This document shows positions 39,117 through 52,367 of a stretch of DNA of 64,000 bases, one piece after another. The position numbers were made by a program, and so were the translations under genes. The stretch is from Balanoglossus misakiensis (Eukaryota; Hemichordata). The stretch covers positions 10,850,001 through 10,914,000 of the forward strand of contig CM082590.2 of assembly GCA_040954595.2 (NCBI GenBank). The letters run 5' to 3'. Every line of letters begins with the position of its first letter. Position 1 is the first letter of the stretch. The notes below the pieces were generated by a model. The model ran no database searches, had not been told where the DNA came from, and saw only the letters and a list, made by a program, of their open reading frames with translations.

Positions 39117-39463
39117 TGAACGAAACATGAAATTCAGTCTTATTTCTAGACAAATATGAGTGCACTAAAAATGTGAATGGGATGAGAAAAATTCACACAA
39201 TTTTTTGATCAGTTGTGTTGGCCTAAAATCTATCAAAACTTCAATTTAGCAAATCTATCAAACATTAGGGAACTTGAGAGGGGATCTGATGAGGATATTT
39301 TGTGCAACTCTATACATGAAAATAACACTGTAAGTCTGTCTATAAAATGAATCAGCATATTAAAGTTCACGATGAAACAAAAGATCTGATTTTCTTTGAA
39401 TCTCTTTCCGTTAACTGTTTCTCAAAGATAGATGATTTGTAAATAATTGAACACTCTGTTGGA
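39117..39463. other. Convergent gap between secreted paralogue 2 and GPCR
   Basis: About 350 bp of AT-rich 3' flanks. Nothing else seen. Confidence 0.5.
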
Positions 39464-42400
39464 TCAGCATGTATTTTCACTGCTTGAAGGTACTTTGGAT
39501 GCAGTCACAAACCCCACATTGTTTTGTGCAATGAGTTTCAAAGCTTTGGCTAAGTTCATTTCTAATCTCTGGTCTCCTGTTGTCTTATCTGGTGTGACAC
39601 AAGAACTAGATGGAGCTGCTCGTTTCAGTCGCAATCGGTCCACTGTTCGCCACCATTTAACAAGATGACCCTGTCTCTCAGTCATCACTTCTAGAGCTGT
39701 CTGTTGGTTGGCGCCATTTCTCTGGCATTTACACGTTTGTCTGATAGCGTCGCGATACTGCCTGTTTCCTAATCCGTATATATACGGGTTGATGGCGCTT
39801 GAGAGATACATGAATATTGTTGAGGCAAGGAGACATTCTCGTGAGACCGGTTTCTGACAGAGCTGCAACATTGATGTAACAACCATGGGCATCCAACAAA
39901 TATTGTAGAGAAAGAAAACAATAGAAAGAGTTCTTGTGAGTTTAATTTCCTCTTTCTGTCGATTGGCTCTCCTTCTTTCGACCATCTGGGTAAATGCTGA
40001 CACCCAGGTGTTGGTTCTGTCTGTTGCTCCTGGCAACGCTGGTCTCCTTGTTGCAAGTTGCTGCAGAGAAATGACTTCTGGTTGGTTTGTATTTGAACAT
40101 TGCGGCTGATTGGGGCATTTGATGATTGTACTATCCAGATCATTGGATGAGAAGTTTGAAACCGACGAATGATTTCCATCTCTGGGAACAGAATCCCTCT
40201 GATTGGAGGAGGGCTTTGAAGGCAGTGTCTGATTGGCTGTGCAAGAATTTGAATTTAGTGTCCGGGTGGTGAATAATTGTGAACCTGATATTTGGTTTGC
40301 TGTAAAGGCGTTCGAAGTTTGAAGTTGGTTTTTGCTTGTTGCCATGGCAATGGGGCCCTTAGTTGCATCAAAACTTTCGATATTCCGTTTGCTCTTCCGG
40401 ACGGTCAGGAAAATCCGCACGTAGGAAACAAGCATCACAGAGTTGGGAATGAGTATTGCTATCACTAATAACAGTACGGTGAATAGCACGGATGACGTCC
40501 GGAAGTTTGGCATACATGCGGCGGAATTCGGTAGAAATTCTACATCTGACCAATAGGGTACCAGACAAGATGATGACATCATCGCTGACAACACCCACAC
40601 GCAGCAAATTAACACTTTCACGTTCCTTAAACTGAATACTTTGTTGTAGTTTGCAAATCGGCAAATATAATAAAACCTGAACGAGAGAGAGGGAGAGAGA
40701 GAGAGAGGGAGAGAGACATAACATCCATTATTACAGAAAAATTATATCGCAGTTATTGACTGTTTACTGAATTCTGCGATTATGGGGAAACACTGTCAAC
40801 CACCAAGGCCTAGTGAAGACAAGACATCACTCTATGTTGACATTTTCAAATTCTTTAAATGAAGACAGGGAATGCGTCATTCCGGACGATGCATAGCAAC
40901 AAACGAGAGGATGGGATCAATTGTACCTCCCCTAATGGATTCTGCATTATGATATCAGGCTTGTGGTTGCAGTAATTAGCTTTGGAAGAAATTGGAAGAC
41001 AAGCCTTACAACATTTTATATGAACAAATGGAACGTTGAACATATTTGCTGTTCTCATGATTGCTGTCTGTCATGAAGTGTGGGTTAGGAAGAAATTGAG
41101 GAATATATATCTATACATATAATATTTATATAAGAAGTATGCCGATCGACTGGTCCAATACAAAGTGCTCAATACTAAAGTAGAGCAGCTATAAAGTAAG
41201 GGTAGTTGGAGACACAATAGGCAGTTAAATCTCTACAACGTTGTTTCGTGAGTCTCCTGATGAGTCCAGTGACTCACGAAACAACTTATGGTAGAGATTA
41301 TACCACCTATCATTTCTCCGACTATATATCCTTACGTTATAATATTTATAAATATATGTAATGTGTATGATTGCTGTTCCAATCATAAAGAGACTAAGGA
41401 AGAATCCAGAGACAATATCCGCACACACATGCAGGCTGTTTCCAAGGAGACTCTACAATATTATCTACATTTTACCATTGGTGTACCCAAGGGACAAAGC
41501 TTCCTATATGTGCGCCGGACGCTTAGTACTCAGAAGGAGTGATAAATTGCGATGGGGAGAAGATTTCGTATCATTAAACCATAGCTGCAGTTTTACAGCA
41601 TAAATGGCGGAGCATTAAGGGATAATTATCCTGATATTGTCAGTGTGGGACTTGATTGATGTGGACGAGAGCAGCCATGATTGATGATGTTATGTCTACA
41701 CTAGTTGTAGTTACTCTTTGCCACTATCCATTTACTGTAGTGCAGAGATTTCTGATAATGGCATGATTGGTAAATGCTCGAGATGTGAAGTTTATTTCAA
41801 GGAAGTATGCACCTCCAAAATCAGTCGCTATTTCTCACATTTTGATCAAGGAAACTTTAGATTTTCCCCCCTTAAAATTGAGAAAAATAATAGAGGTCAC
41901 TGTGATGATTGGAATCAGGGAGCAAATTGCAGCAAACTGTCTCATATACAATGTAACGAGAATGATGTACAATAAACTTTCTGATTAATACCAACCTGTT
42001 CAGACTGATGATGGCAAGTGTAAATAAACACACGATTCCAAACCAGAATATGAAGAAACTGTGACAGAGACACAGGACATCTCCAAAGGGCCAGTCACTC
42101 TGCGCCAACACGTACAGAGATACAGGCATAGCCACACATACCATTAACATGTCTGAAACTAAGACAAAATTGTCTAAAATACTGTGCATAGACATAAATA
42201 CCAGCAACCAGGAAAAACTTGCATAACCATGATTTCAACTTTCTTTTCGGGTTTTCTTTGAAGTGATATTTTGGATAAGCATGTTTCAAGAAGTCAAACA
42301 GCATAGACAACCTTTCGCATTATTAAAACTAAATTGACCAAAAAGGTCAAAATTGGAGTGTCTTTGTCCCTTTAAACATGACGTTTACTCTAACATACTC

Positions 42401-42562
42401 TCTCTTTGTAATGAGTGTTATCTCATGGTGATGAAAACTGGTCGATGTTACCTGCTAGATTCAGAATCAAGTAGTTGGCGATAGTGTGAAGCTTGCTGTT
42501 GTTTACTGTGACCGTAATCACCAGTGTGTTGCCAATTATACCTTGCACCATGATGATAGCCT

Positions 42563-42596
<34 letters not shown>

Positions 42597-42617
42597 TGAG
42601 AGAGAGTGATAGATAGA

Positions 42618-42664
<47 letters not shown>

Positions 42665-42696
42665 AAAGAGAGAGCAAGAGCGAGAGAGAGAGTGAA

Positions 42697-42728
<32 letters not shown>

Positions 42729-43007
42729 GGAGAGACACAGAGACAGATAAATGGTGTTAATTCTATGGAGAAAAATTAAAGTTAGTGATTTCTATGACAA
42801 CACAACAGTGCATGAACATCACAACGTTTCAAAAAGAATCCTCACACACTTAAAGACATCAAAGAATGCAAAGCTTTGGAGGAGTATACACATGAACAAG
42901 AACTTATCACAAAACCATACCATTACAACAGCTTCTACAACAACCACAGCCTCTGCTCGAATTTGTAGTGCGTTCAAGTCTGTGATGTTGCCAGTCATTC
43001 TTTCCAT
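39464..43007 (-). CDS. Class A (rhodopsin-like) GPCR, melatonin-receptor-like
   Basis: Four exons on the minus strand: 43007-42921, 42560-42452, 42158-41996 and 40676-39464. Phases agree (0, 1, 2); 523 residues. The N-terminus MERMTGNITDLN is short with one N-glycosylation site. TM1 has GNTLVI; TM2 NYLILNLAVSDML; TM3 ends LAIISLNRF, where NRF replaces DRY, followed by YYICRF...NYNKVFS. That NRx-YIC-YxKxFS pattern resembles melatonin receptors and their invertebrate relatives (moody/Tre1 are alternatives). TM5 follows a cysteine-bearing loop 2. The third cytoplasmic loop is very long (about 140 residues, Ser/Asn/Gln-rich). TM6 has FFLYNICWMPMVV, TM7 SSAINPYIYGLGNRQYRDAI with NPxxY. The ligand cannot be read from sequence. 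Class A membership is near certain, subfamily is moderate. Confidence 0.88.
40681..40720. repeat. (GA)n simple repeat at GPCR exon 4 acceptor
   Basis: On the transcribed strand this is a CT run ending in CGTTCAG at the acceptor, acting as the polypyrimidine tract. Confidence 0.8.
41229..41298. other. Two-tier hairpin with hammerhead-like boxes
   Basis: Inner stem GTTGTTTCGTGAGTC (41240-41254) with exact complement 41271-41285; outer stem ATCTCTAC / GTAGAGAT (41229-41236, 41291-41298). The loop holds CTGATGAG (41257-41264) and CGAAAC follows at 41277. It lies in the third GPCR intron. A full hammerhead fold is not satisfied. Confidence 0.6.
42563..42740. repeat. (GA)n simple repeat abutting GPCR exon 2
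   Basis: About 175 bp of GA with interruptions. On the minus strand the CT run leads directly into CTCTCAG|GC at exon 2. Confidence 0.9.
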
Positions 43008-44313
43008 CGACTTCTAGGGACAGAAATTCAGCAGATAGATTTTCATGGACGCGTCGTGAACAATAAAGTCATAGATGTACGTCACCAATTTGGTGTCTAC
43101 ACTCCCTGGTTGAGATTGTGCATTAAGATAATACGCATCGTGACTTTCCATGGCACATTCCATTTGCCAGGTTTATAAGGGGCCCCAAGCATTTGCAACT
43201 TTTGTTTGATATTTGTCGAAGGAAGACAAAACATAATTAGTCCCCTTTCATGCTCCTGACCTATATTTTATTCTTTCAGAATAATATTGTATTTTCTTTA
43301 CTGCATTTTTTGAATGACACCTACAACAACACAAACAAAACAGTGATATAGCAGCAAGAGAAACTTCAAACCACCACTACCACAAACAACAACAAGACCA
43401 GAAACAACAATAACAACAACAATATATTCTTAGAACTGACTTGGTGAATTATTATACACTGATTTTTTAAATATAGTTTATATTTTTATATTTCTGTTCA
43501 AGTTCTTTGCATTTATGATATCATCACTACTTTACTTTAGTCCTGTGAAAAGAATCACCAAGTTGTCTCCGCGAGTACCTTAACTTATATTTGAATTTGA
43601 ATTCTACCCCTGTAGAAAGAATGGACTCAGCCAATTTATAATGGCCCATTTCTGGGAGCCCAGCTTATCAGTTAGAAACATGTGGATGACCAGGGAACGA
43701 TGGAGAAGATTACAAGATATCCATTAAAGGCAGTATAAATAAACCTACATTTTGTTTTATTAATCACAGATAAAAATCACCTCTGTATCGCAGTCACGTG
43801 GCGAACATTTACAAAAGTACTTGCAATTCTTCACGATTACAAGTTGCAGAGATTTTACCATCGATGACACGATATTAGACTTTAAAATTAGCTGATGAAC
43901 AGATGGAAATAAAAAGAACTTAAAACACAAAATAAAATTAACAAAATTATGTATGTTTTATTGAGATTGTAAAAAATTCATAACTTAACTTCTTAAAATT
44001 TGATTACATATCAAAATTAAACAGCATGTTTTCCAGTCACCATACACAAGCAACACTTCCTTGCTTTGTACAAAATCACTAGCATGATTACCAGTTCTTG
44101 TATTGAGTAAAATTTATAAAAATATTCCAAGTATTAAAAAATTTGACTTCTACAACAATATTTTTGTAACAAAATAAACTACTTTTTGACATCGGAGCAA
44201 TTTATTTCCAACATGGTAGTGTTTAAATTTGTGTTTTATTTTTGAGTAATAAATGTGTGTCACTTTTTACTTCTGTCAGATAACCAATCTTTATCACATT
44301 ACAAAATGTACTT

Positions 44314-44382
44314 AGAAAACAGCATTTTAGATTGTCACAAATCCCCCCACCAAGCCCCACTGATTTTATTGTTATCTCAAAA
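44314..44382 (+). repeat. Dispersed ~68-bp repeat, copy 2
   Basis: Matches 38773-38840 with a handful of differences. Confidence 0.8.
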
Positions 44383-44649
44383 TATTACCATGTTCAGAAT
44401 ACATATAAATATGGCAATACGTTTATTAGTAGTTTTCGGGATGCAAACATTGTATTAAAAGGGCCCCTGCTGAAGCTTTCTTCCAAGAAGTTGAGTGGCG
44501 TTTTGTTTATCAATAAGCTTCTGAGTTGATTGAAAATATTTCCTTCGCAACATTAAATTATGCAATTACTTTCCAATACACAGTGTTCCCATGCATGGTG
44601 ATGCTGTATTATTACTGAGTCATAAATAGCGTTATAATACACCATCCTC

Positions 44650-44820
44650 CTTAAACCACTAGAAATCTTGGATCTGCGAAAACATTTGAAAATAAAAAAT
44701 AAAATAAAGAATATTAGTAAACATCTATCCGTACTGCTTAAACCACTAGAAATCCTGGGTTTGCAAAATCATTTGTAAAATAAACTTAAATAAAGAATAA
44801 GTAAAAATCTATCAAGCATT
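44650..44820. repeat. Tandem dimer of an ~85-bp AT-rich unit
   Basis: Both units start CTTAAACCACTAGAAATC and end AAACATCTATC or AAAATCTATC. Lies just past the stop codon of the large minus-strand gene, probably in its 3' UTR or flank. Confidence 0.7.
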
Positions 44821-44884
44821 TCCACCCAATTTCCAAGTATGTCAGGAATAACATCCATCTCTTTGCTTACCTGACAGTTTTGAG

Positions 44885-46197
44885 TTACTGGTAGTATGAA
44901 TAAGTTCGTCCTCTACTTTGTCTGGAGTACCTGTCCGAGGATGATCTTGTAGGTGAGGGCGCAAGTCTTGCCTGAATGGAAAGAAACGGAAAGTTAGGAT
45001 GCAACTCCTTGTATCTTACATTTTGTACAATGTATATCATAATTCTTTACTATCAATCACATGATCTGGCTATGCGTCCCACAGCGTTGTCATTTCCAGG
45101 TGACGGGCAAACAATATTTCGGCATCCAGTAAATGTTTTTCTGAGTATGTTTTTACTGACACGTAATATGTATCAGGGATAATGCTTTATCAGCCTCATA
45201 GTGTTTCGTCTGCACTGTCTTTGTCTGCACCACGTTGCTGAAGTTGCCCGTCATCTGGAAATTTGAATGCGCACGTAACTGCAGCCTGAGCGCGTCTGAT
45301 GTCATTTGATAGCGAAGAATAAATCCACACTCACAATCCTTAGTTGGTATTCTCTTTCTTCAGAACCATCAGCCACATACGGTCGAACAAACTGTCTTTC
45401 TGTGGGTCTCTGAGAGTAAAAGACATCATTGTATACTCCATCCCTCTGTGGATAAAAAAGAAATTAGGAAAATTTTCTCACAATGTTCGTCTGTTCTGAA
45501 CTGTGTCTAAACAATATTCATTTTCAACAATTTAAAATCCACGTTCAACACTGTGTGATTATAACACTTGTTTGTCAAAATTGTAAAATCATTACAAAAT
45601 AATTGCACATAGAACAACAAACATCAAACACAAACTCATGTATGATATAAACAAGAACACGATTCAATTTGTTCGATCACTTTATGTGACAACAATAACC
45701 AAACAAGTACAGAGCAAGTGTGAGTGTGTTGCAATGTCTCATGGTTGCGCATGTGCATTAACACACGCTTAGGATTGTCTATCGTACGTAAAGTCTGCTG
45801 TCATGTATTTATGTATTAAACATTGGCAGACAGTAGTCTTTTTTGATAAACACATTAGACAATCCACTTTCATACTTTCTCTTTTTTCTCTCACGCACAG
45901 AAAGAAACAAAGTTATGATATTTTTTACCTCTTGGACTCTTGGAGCTCGGCTCATTGCCCGAGCAAGTTCATTAAGTCTCTCGTCTGAATCTGTTGAGAC
46001 CGAATCCAGCATGTCCTTGTCAAGAGTTGATTCATAGCCCATATAGGGAGTTAGATAACCAGATTGAGATGATCGTTGGCTCTCCGATTTTCGTCCCGCT
46101 CTACAGCAGCAGATGACACATATGAGGATACCAACAATGAGAACCAGTGCCACACCACTGAGAGTTGATGCTAATATCACTAGAAGTCCAGTAGATG
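44885..46197 (-). other. Transmembrane and cytoplasmic exons of the large gene
   Basis: Exons 46197-45929, 45445-45335 and 44971-44885. Extracellular stub, then helix [16 protein letters not shown] with a cysteine cluster at the inner face (possible palmitoylation) and RAGRKSES stop-transfer. The tail has tyrosine motifs ([26 protein letters not shown]) and a Ser/Arg/Tyr-rich end (RGRTYSYYQ). The tyrosines could be phosphorylation or endocytic signals; this is inference. Confidence 0.9.
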
Positions 46198-46212
46198 CTG
46201 CAATTAAGTGAC

Positions 46213-46250
<38 letters not shown>

Positions 46251-46519
46251 GGGACTTATAGAGCGCCAAACTCCACTGCAATAGCTGTTCAATGGCACTT
46301 TACAACGTCAAAATTCCAATGGATCTTACATAAGTTTAAGATTGCAATAAAATATCATTCTCATTCAACTTTTCTATAGATGCCTAATGTAATGGGGAGG
46401 GGAAAGGGAATAGAGTATCTAGAGAGACTGAGACCCCGAGAGAGATATGGGAGGGAGAGCGAGAAAGAGGGGGGGGGAGAGAAGAAGGGAAAGGGAGAGA
46501 CAAGAGAGAGACAGAGAGA

Positions 46520-46577
<58 letters not shown>

Positions 46578-49500
46578 AAGACAGACAGACAGACAGAGAG
46601 AAAGACAGACAGACAGAGAGAGAGAAAGACAGACAGAGAGAAGAGAGAGACAGAGAGAGAGACAGAAATGAATGGAAGCAAAACATGATGGCAGACTTTT
46701 CTCACCTTCATCGCTCTCTATGACATCACCACATCTGTCGCCTTGGAATCCTTCAGGACATCTTTGTTGGATAAAGAAAAATTAAAAACTAAATATAATT
46801 GTGAATCTTCTATGCAAAAATTAATATCTTACTACAACAATACAAGGACAAGATATGTATAATTTAACACAGATGGCTATCTGTGGTTTGGAGGGACAAA
46901 AAACCCACAAAACCAAACAATAATGCTTCTTTTAGTTACTAGTTAACATCACTTGAGGATAAATATGTAAAATGGAAGTAAAAACTCACCGGCAGCTAAA
47001 GCCATCATCCACATTGCCAGAGCATGTTCCGCCATTGTAGCAGTAGTTTTCTGGACACTCCAAACCTATGAAAGAATCACAGTAATTATGACGACTGTAT
47101 ACTTTTCAGAGCTGTAGCACTCTCTCTCTCTCTGTCTGTCTTCTCTCTGTCTGTCTGTCTGTCTGTCTTTGTCTCTCTCTCTTCTCTCTCTAACTCTCTC
47201 TGTCTCTCTCTCCTCTCTCCCTCCCTGCACGTCTCTCTCTCTCTCTCCCCCTCAATATTTACCTTCACAGCCGGTTCCATCTGTGTGGAAACCAACCCTG
47301 CACACGCATTCATATCCACCAAGTAAGTTCTGGCATATCTCGTATGATTCACAGCTGTGTGAGTTCTCACGGCATTCATCAATGTCTGTGAAAATTTTTG
47401 GGAATGATTGAAAATATGAACATTTGTGATCTGATGCTGAAAACTGAGATAGGATCAGTTTTCCAAGAAAGATATCAAACTCAATGGTGAATTTTTCTTT
47501 AGCAAACAATTAACACAAATCATACTTCGAAGATGCTTGATGATGACCACGGTTGTCAGAGCAACCAACACATTAAGATCTCAAAGATTTACACATGGAT
47601 GTCTCACATCACATTTTGATAACTAGAGATAAGGCCACACCATGAAATTTGCATCCCAACACCAAAAATATTGTCTTTGTAACAATATTGTGCTTTAAAT
47701 AAACATACACACTGATACTGTAGGCAAAGCGAGGTCTAGTTTGAATTTGTGAATAGGCAAGAACTTACCTGAGCATGTCCTTTGGTCACTGTTCAGAGCA
47801 TAGCCTTCATTGCAAGTGCATCTGTAGTATGGTGTTATGTCGATGCAATTCTGTTCACACATGTCTGTATTCCTTGTGCATTCGTTGATAGCTTATGGGA
47901 TCAAATAATATATACATGTTAGCATTTTAAGAATTCTCTGTCTCTGTCTGTCTGTCTTTCTCCATATCTCTGTGTGCTGTCTGTATCTCCATCTGTCCAA
48001 CTCTACCTCTGTCCCTACAGTATCTCTGGCTGTCTCTGTTTATCTGTTTGTCTCTATCTCTCTGTCTGTTTCAATCTATCTGTCTGTCAGTCTGTCTCTA
48101 TATCTCTGTTTGTGTCTACACATGGAGTTGAAAATAAAGTTAGTACTTACGAATACATCGCTGATTATTATTTGAATCAAGCTCGTAGCCTGGATCGCAC
48201 AAACATGTTTTTGTACCAGAGTTGACATAACATGTTCCATGTTCGCAGGTGTCTCCAGCATCACAGGCAGTCAGAGCTTCAGGAAAAAAGAAACATAAAC
48301 TAAATTAAATTCTGAATGAATGAATGCAAACAAGTGCAAATATGACAATATCCAAGGATTATCATCTTATTGTAAACACATATTAGGATAGATGATTTGT
48401 AGGAGACTACAACGAATTTTGCATAGCCCTTTCACCCCCAATGCCCTGTTTAGAGGTCCAACTTACCATAGAAAACAATGGATATGGACTGAACCATGAT
48501 GGTGCAAAGGGTTAAATTATACGCAAATACTTACGTTGACAAGAACGGCCATCACCCTGTGTATCTGAGAACCCAGAGGCACACAAACAGGTATATCCAT
48601 TAGGCGTCAAAACTGTCTTTTCAGTGTTTGTGCAGAGCTGTGGACAAGAGCTTGTAGAGAGTGCACATTCATCGATATCTGAAGATAAAGAAAAGAAAAT
48701 ATGGGTAACAACTTCATGGGTTAGTGCAAAGTAGAAAGTCCAAGTTGTAGTTGACAACACCAGATGTAAAACTTATGTCTCCCCTGAACATCATCATAGA
48801 TTCAACATAATGTCGAATCACATAAAAACATGTTTTGAAGCCAATAAACTGGTAGACAGTATTATTAATTATATACTCAGTATTTTGAACATATTGTTTG
48901 CAAATGCTTTATACCAGTTGAACCATTTGTACCACGACCGAAGTCAATGAGATAAAAATCTGCTAAGATAACAAATCAGCAATGATCAACTCATGATGAA
49001 GATGTATATGATTATAGGGACAAAGTCTCTCTCGCGCTGCCCTTTTTCCATTAATTATTCAAGACACTGTTTATATTATTCTACTCATGTTGAAGCTGTA
49101 TATGATAAACAGTCTGCTTACCATCACAGTTCAATCCATCTTCATTTAACACATATCCATCTCGACACTGGCAGTAATATCCACCATCTGTATTCTGACA
49201 TGTTTGGTCACAGTTATCGGTTCCACTTGTACACTCGTCAATATCTGTAAAACAAAGAGGATGACCAACTTCAAATTGTGACTGTCCAGTCCGGTTGAAC
49301 AATTACGTACAAAATTAAGACCAGAAGCTGTCTACACTGGACAGGAACTGAGAAAATTGTTCGGTTTACAATGACAACTGTAGTAGGATCATTAACCCTT
49401 TCACCCCTATTTCCTTGTATAAAAGTCCAGAATTGCTGTTAGAAACAATGGAGCTGGACCAAACCATGGTGGTGAAAGGAGTAATATAATGTTTATGTGA

Positions 49501-52319
49501 AAGAGATGTACAAAATTTGATCGTATACTGTACTAGCACAGGCAAAGAAATATTTAGGCAGGCAGTATGAGAAGTAGCCTTAGCAGACGCAGTGTGTGTG
49601 TATGTGTGTGACTGTGCATGTGTGTGTGTGCATGTGTGTGTGTCTGTGCGTGTGTGTGTGCGTGTCTGTGCATGTGGGTGTGTGTGTGTGTGTGACTGTG
49701 CATGTGTGTGTGCGTGCCTGTGCATGTGGGTGTGTGTGTGTGTGTGACTGTGCATGTGTGTGTGCGTGCCTGTGCGTGTGGGTGTGTGTGTGTTTTAGTG
49801 AAGGCAACATACCAACACAAGTTGTCCCATCTCCGGCAAATTCATATCCTAAACCACACTCGCATGAGTAGCTGCCATCACTGTTGATACAAATGAGAAG
49901 ATCCGTGCCACAGATATCTGCAGTATTGCATTCATTGATATCTGTAATCAAACAAAGAAAACCCTTATGAAAACAAATGTAATGTAAGGTTCAGAAATGC
50001 ACCTGGACAGACATACACCACCTGAGTTCCAAATCAAGCCAGCTGGGATGACCATTGTATTTCATAAAATCTATAAAAAATACATTTTTACAGAATGATG
50101 TAAAGTAATAAGACTTATTTCTGATACCAGAAAACCCCCAGAAAAGTCAAGCAACACAATACTGCGAGTTACATACCTTCACATACACCACTAGATGTTT
50201 CTGTATATCCAGAACTACAAGCACATGTCCAAGATCCGGGAGTGTTAGTGCAGTCTGCATTGGCTTGGCAAGGACCTGGGTTGGCTGCGCACTCGTCAAT
50301 ATCTGGGAAGACACAAAATCACGTCCAACTATTGATTATTTTGTTCTTCTTGAAAGAATAACTTTCCAAGGTTTCAACTTAAAGTTAACTACAGAGTTGG
50401 CAAACTGACATGTGCTTTTAGACCGTAAAATGTTCACCATACTTGTTTTAAATACTTCCAAGTGTAGCAATAGTTTGGATTTCAAATAAACTTATGGAAT
50501 ATCACACACATAAGTATCAAATGTTACATTGGAAGCTAGTACATTGTATGTGTAGCAAACTATTGGAATATAAATTCATCAAACAGTCATGTGGGAGAAT
50601 CTGAAAGCAAATGACTCATCCAATGGTTTTGACTGACCTGTGCAATTACTTCCATCGCCATTGACATCTTGATAACCGGCTAAACAGCGACAGTGGTACG
50701 ATCCAATATCATTCACACATTCCCCACCTTCTTCTGGACATGTGTCTGTGTTTTCTCCGCATTCATTGATGTCTACAAGTAACCACAATAACCAAGTTGT
50801 AATGTGTGTGCACTGTATGGAAGAACTGTGACTTATTTCTGGCAGACCAATGTATTGGTGGCACACACATATCCCAGGTTCACACAGGGTAAAATTTGAG
50901 ACACTAAACACAGAGAATGAATCCTTTGAGTCGCTTGTGTCCACACACACAGAGTTTATGTATAGGCGCTGAGGTTCAGTCCCATAGGCAATGGGTTGCG
51001 GAGAGGTGTTAATCGTAACACCAGCTCAGGTCTGGCCGGCAAAGCCGTCTCAAATCTAAGACATTTCAGGACCACTTAAACCGTTCACATATAATTAGTT
51101 ACGCCAGTATCTGATGCGAGACGTTTCAGAAACGTCTTAATGATGTAGGTGTTACCAGCCCCCATAATAAATGAACAGCTCATCACAATCTATATCGTCA
51201 AATTGTTTCATCGTTATTTGAAGGAAAGGTTAAGTTTACCTTGACATTGGTCTTTCTTTCCATTCCCAATGAAACCAGCATTACAGACACATGTGTAGCT
51301 TCCAAGATTGTCACTGCATGTTGCCCTCTGTGGGTCGCAGTCGTTATAATTTGGATCTGCACACTCGTCCAAGTTTGTGCAAATGATCCCATTGCCTTCA
51401 TAGCCGGTGTCACACTCGCATTCAAATGAGCCGACGTTGTTGATGCAATGTGCGTTGGAGCCACAGTTGTGAGGTCTTGTGACACTGGTGCATTCATTAA
51501 TATCTGCTCCAGAGAGAAGGAATATATTCCATGAGTCCACGACTAACACAATTCTAGAAAATCAAACCACCACCATGACCAAGAATCTTATTTGACAATA
51601 AGTATACACACAATCAGGTCAACCACATCAGATTTTGCATGGTATCTATCACTATGGTAACATATGATTACCAACATTGAGTATATTTACCTTCACATTG
51701 GTTTCCATTGGCTTGGTAACCATCTTCACAGGTACAGGTATAGCTTCCATCAGTGTCGTCACAGCGACTGTTTGTTGGACAGGGATAAACTCCATTTTCC
51801 ACACACTCATCAATATCTTGGGAAAAAAGATTTGGGAAAATGAGAAGTGATAACAGCTAGTTTTTCAAAGGCGAAGAATTGGTATTTATTTGCTTTCCTG
51901 TTAGCCAGACACCAAATGACAGTAGTTCATGTTCAACCATGGTTGGTTAAATGGCACAAATTGCTATGGCTAACCATGGTCACTGACAGACAATCTCATT
52001 GCTGGAAAGAAACACACAATTGCTGAACTTACTGACACAGGTGCTGGATGCAACATCCAATTTATATCCTGCATCACACGGACAAGTGTATGATCCTTCT
52101 GTGTTACTGCAGCTGGAGTGTTCTGGGCATGTGTCCGTCCCTCTTGCACATTCATTAATGTCTGAAAAAAATAGTTAAACATAAATGTATATTATAAAAG
52201 AAATGTGTGTGTAACTCCCCGCTATGAGGCTGATTATTTATAATGCATGTTTTTCTGTTTGTCTTAACCTCTTGATTAGTTCTATCATCATCATCATCAT
52301 CATCATCATCACCATCACT

Positions 52320-52367
<48 letters not shown>

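Larger units (their letters stand above)
43008..44884. other. Intergenic region between GPCR and the EGF/NIDO gene
   Basis: GPCR upstream flank plus the 3' flank of the large minus-strand gene. AT-rich with CAA runs near 43320-43430, the second copy of the 38773 repeat, and an ~85-bp tandem dimer at 44650-44820. No coding exon found. Confidence 0.5.

Noticed and set aside
39464-40621. A 385-residue single-exon reading of the GPCR starting at 40621
   Set aside because: The first codon is GTG and the frame starts in TM4. The real exon begins at an acceptor at 40676 and three upstream exons supply TM1-TM3.
41229-41298. Functional hammerhead ribozyme
   Set aside because: Core boxes are present but spacing between the second stem and GAAA is wrong, and the strand next to CTGATGA does not pair as stem I. 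Kept only as a finding.
46380-46711. Ser/Leu-rich and Arg/Glu-rich open frames
   Set aside because: Translation of a GA/GACA simple repeat in an intron.
49366-49871. His/Thr-rich and Cys/Val-rich open frames
   Set aside because: Translation of the (GT)n repeat; only the EGF exon 49941-49813 is coding.
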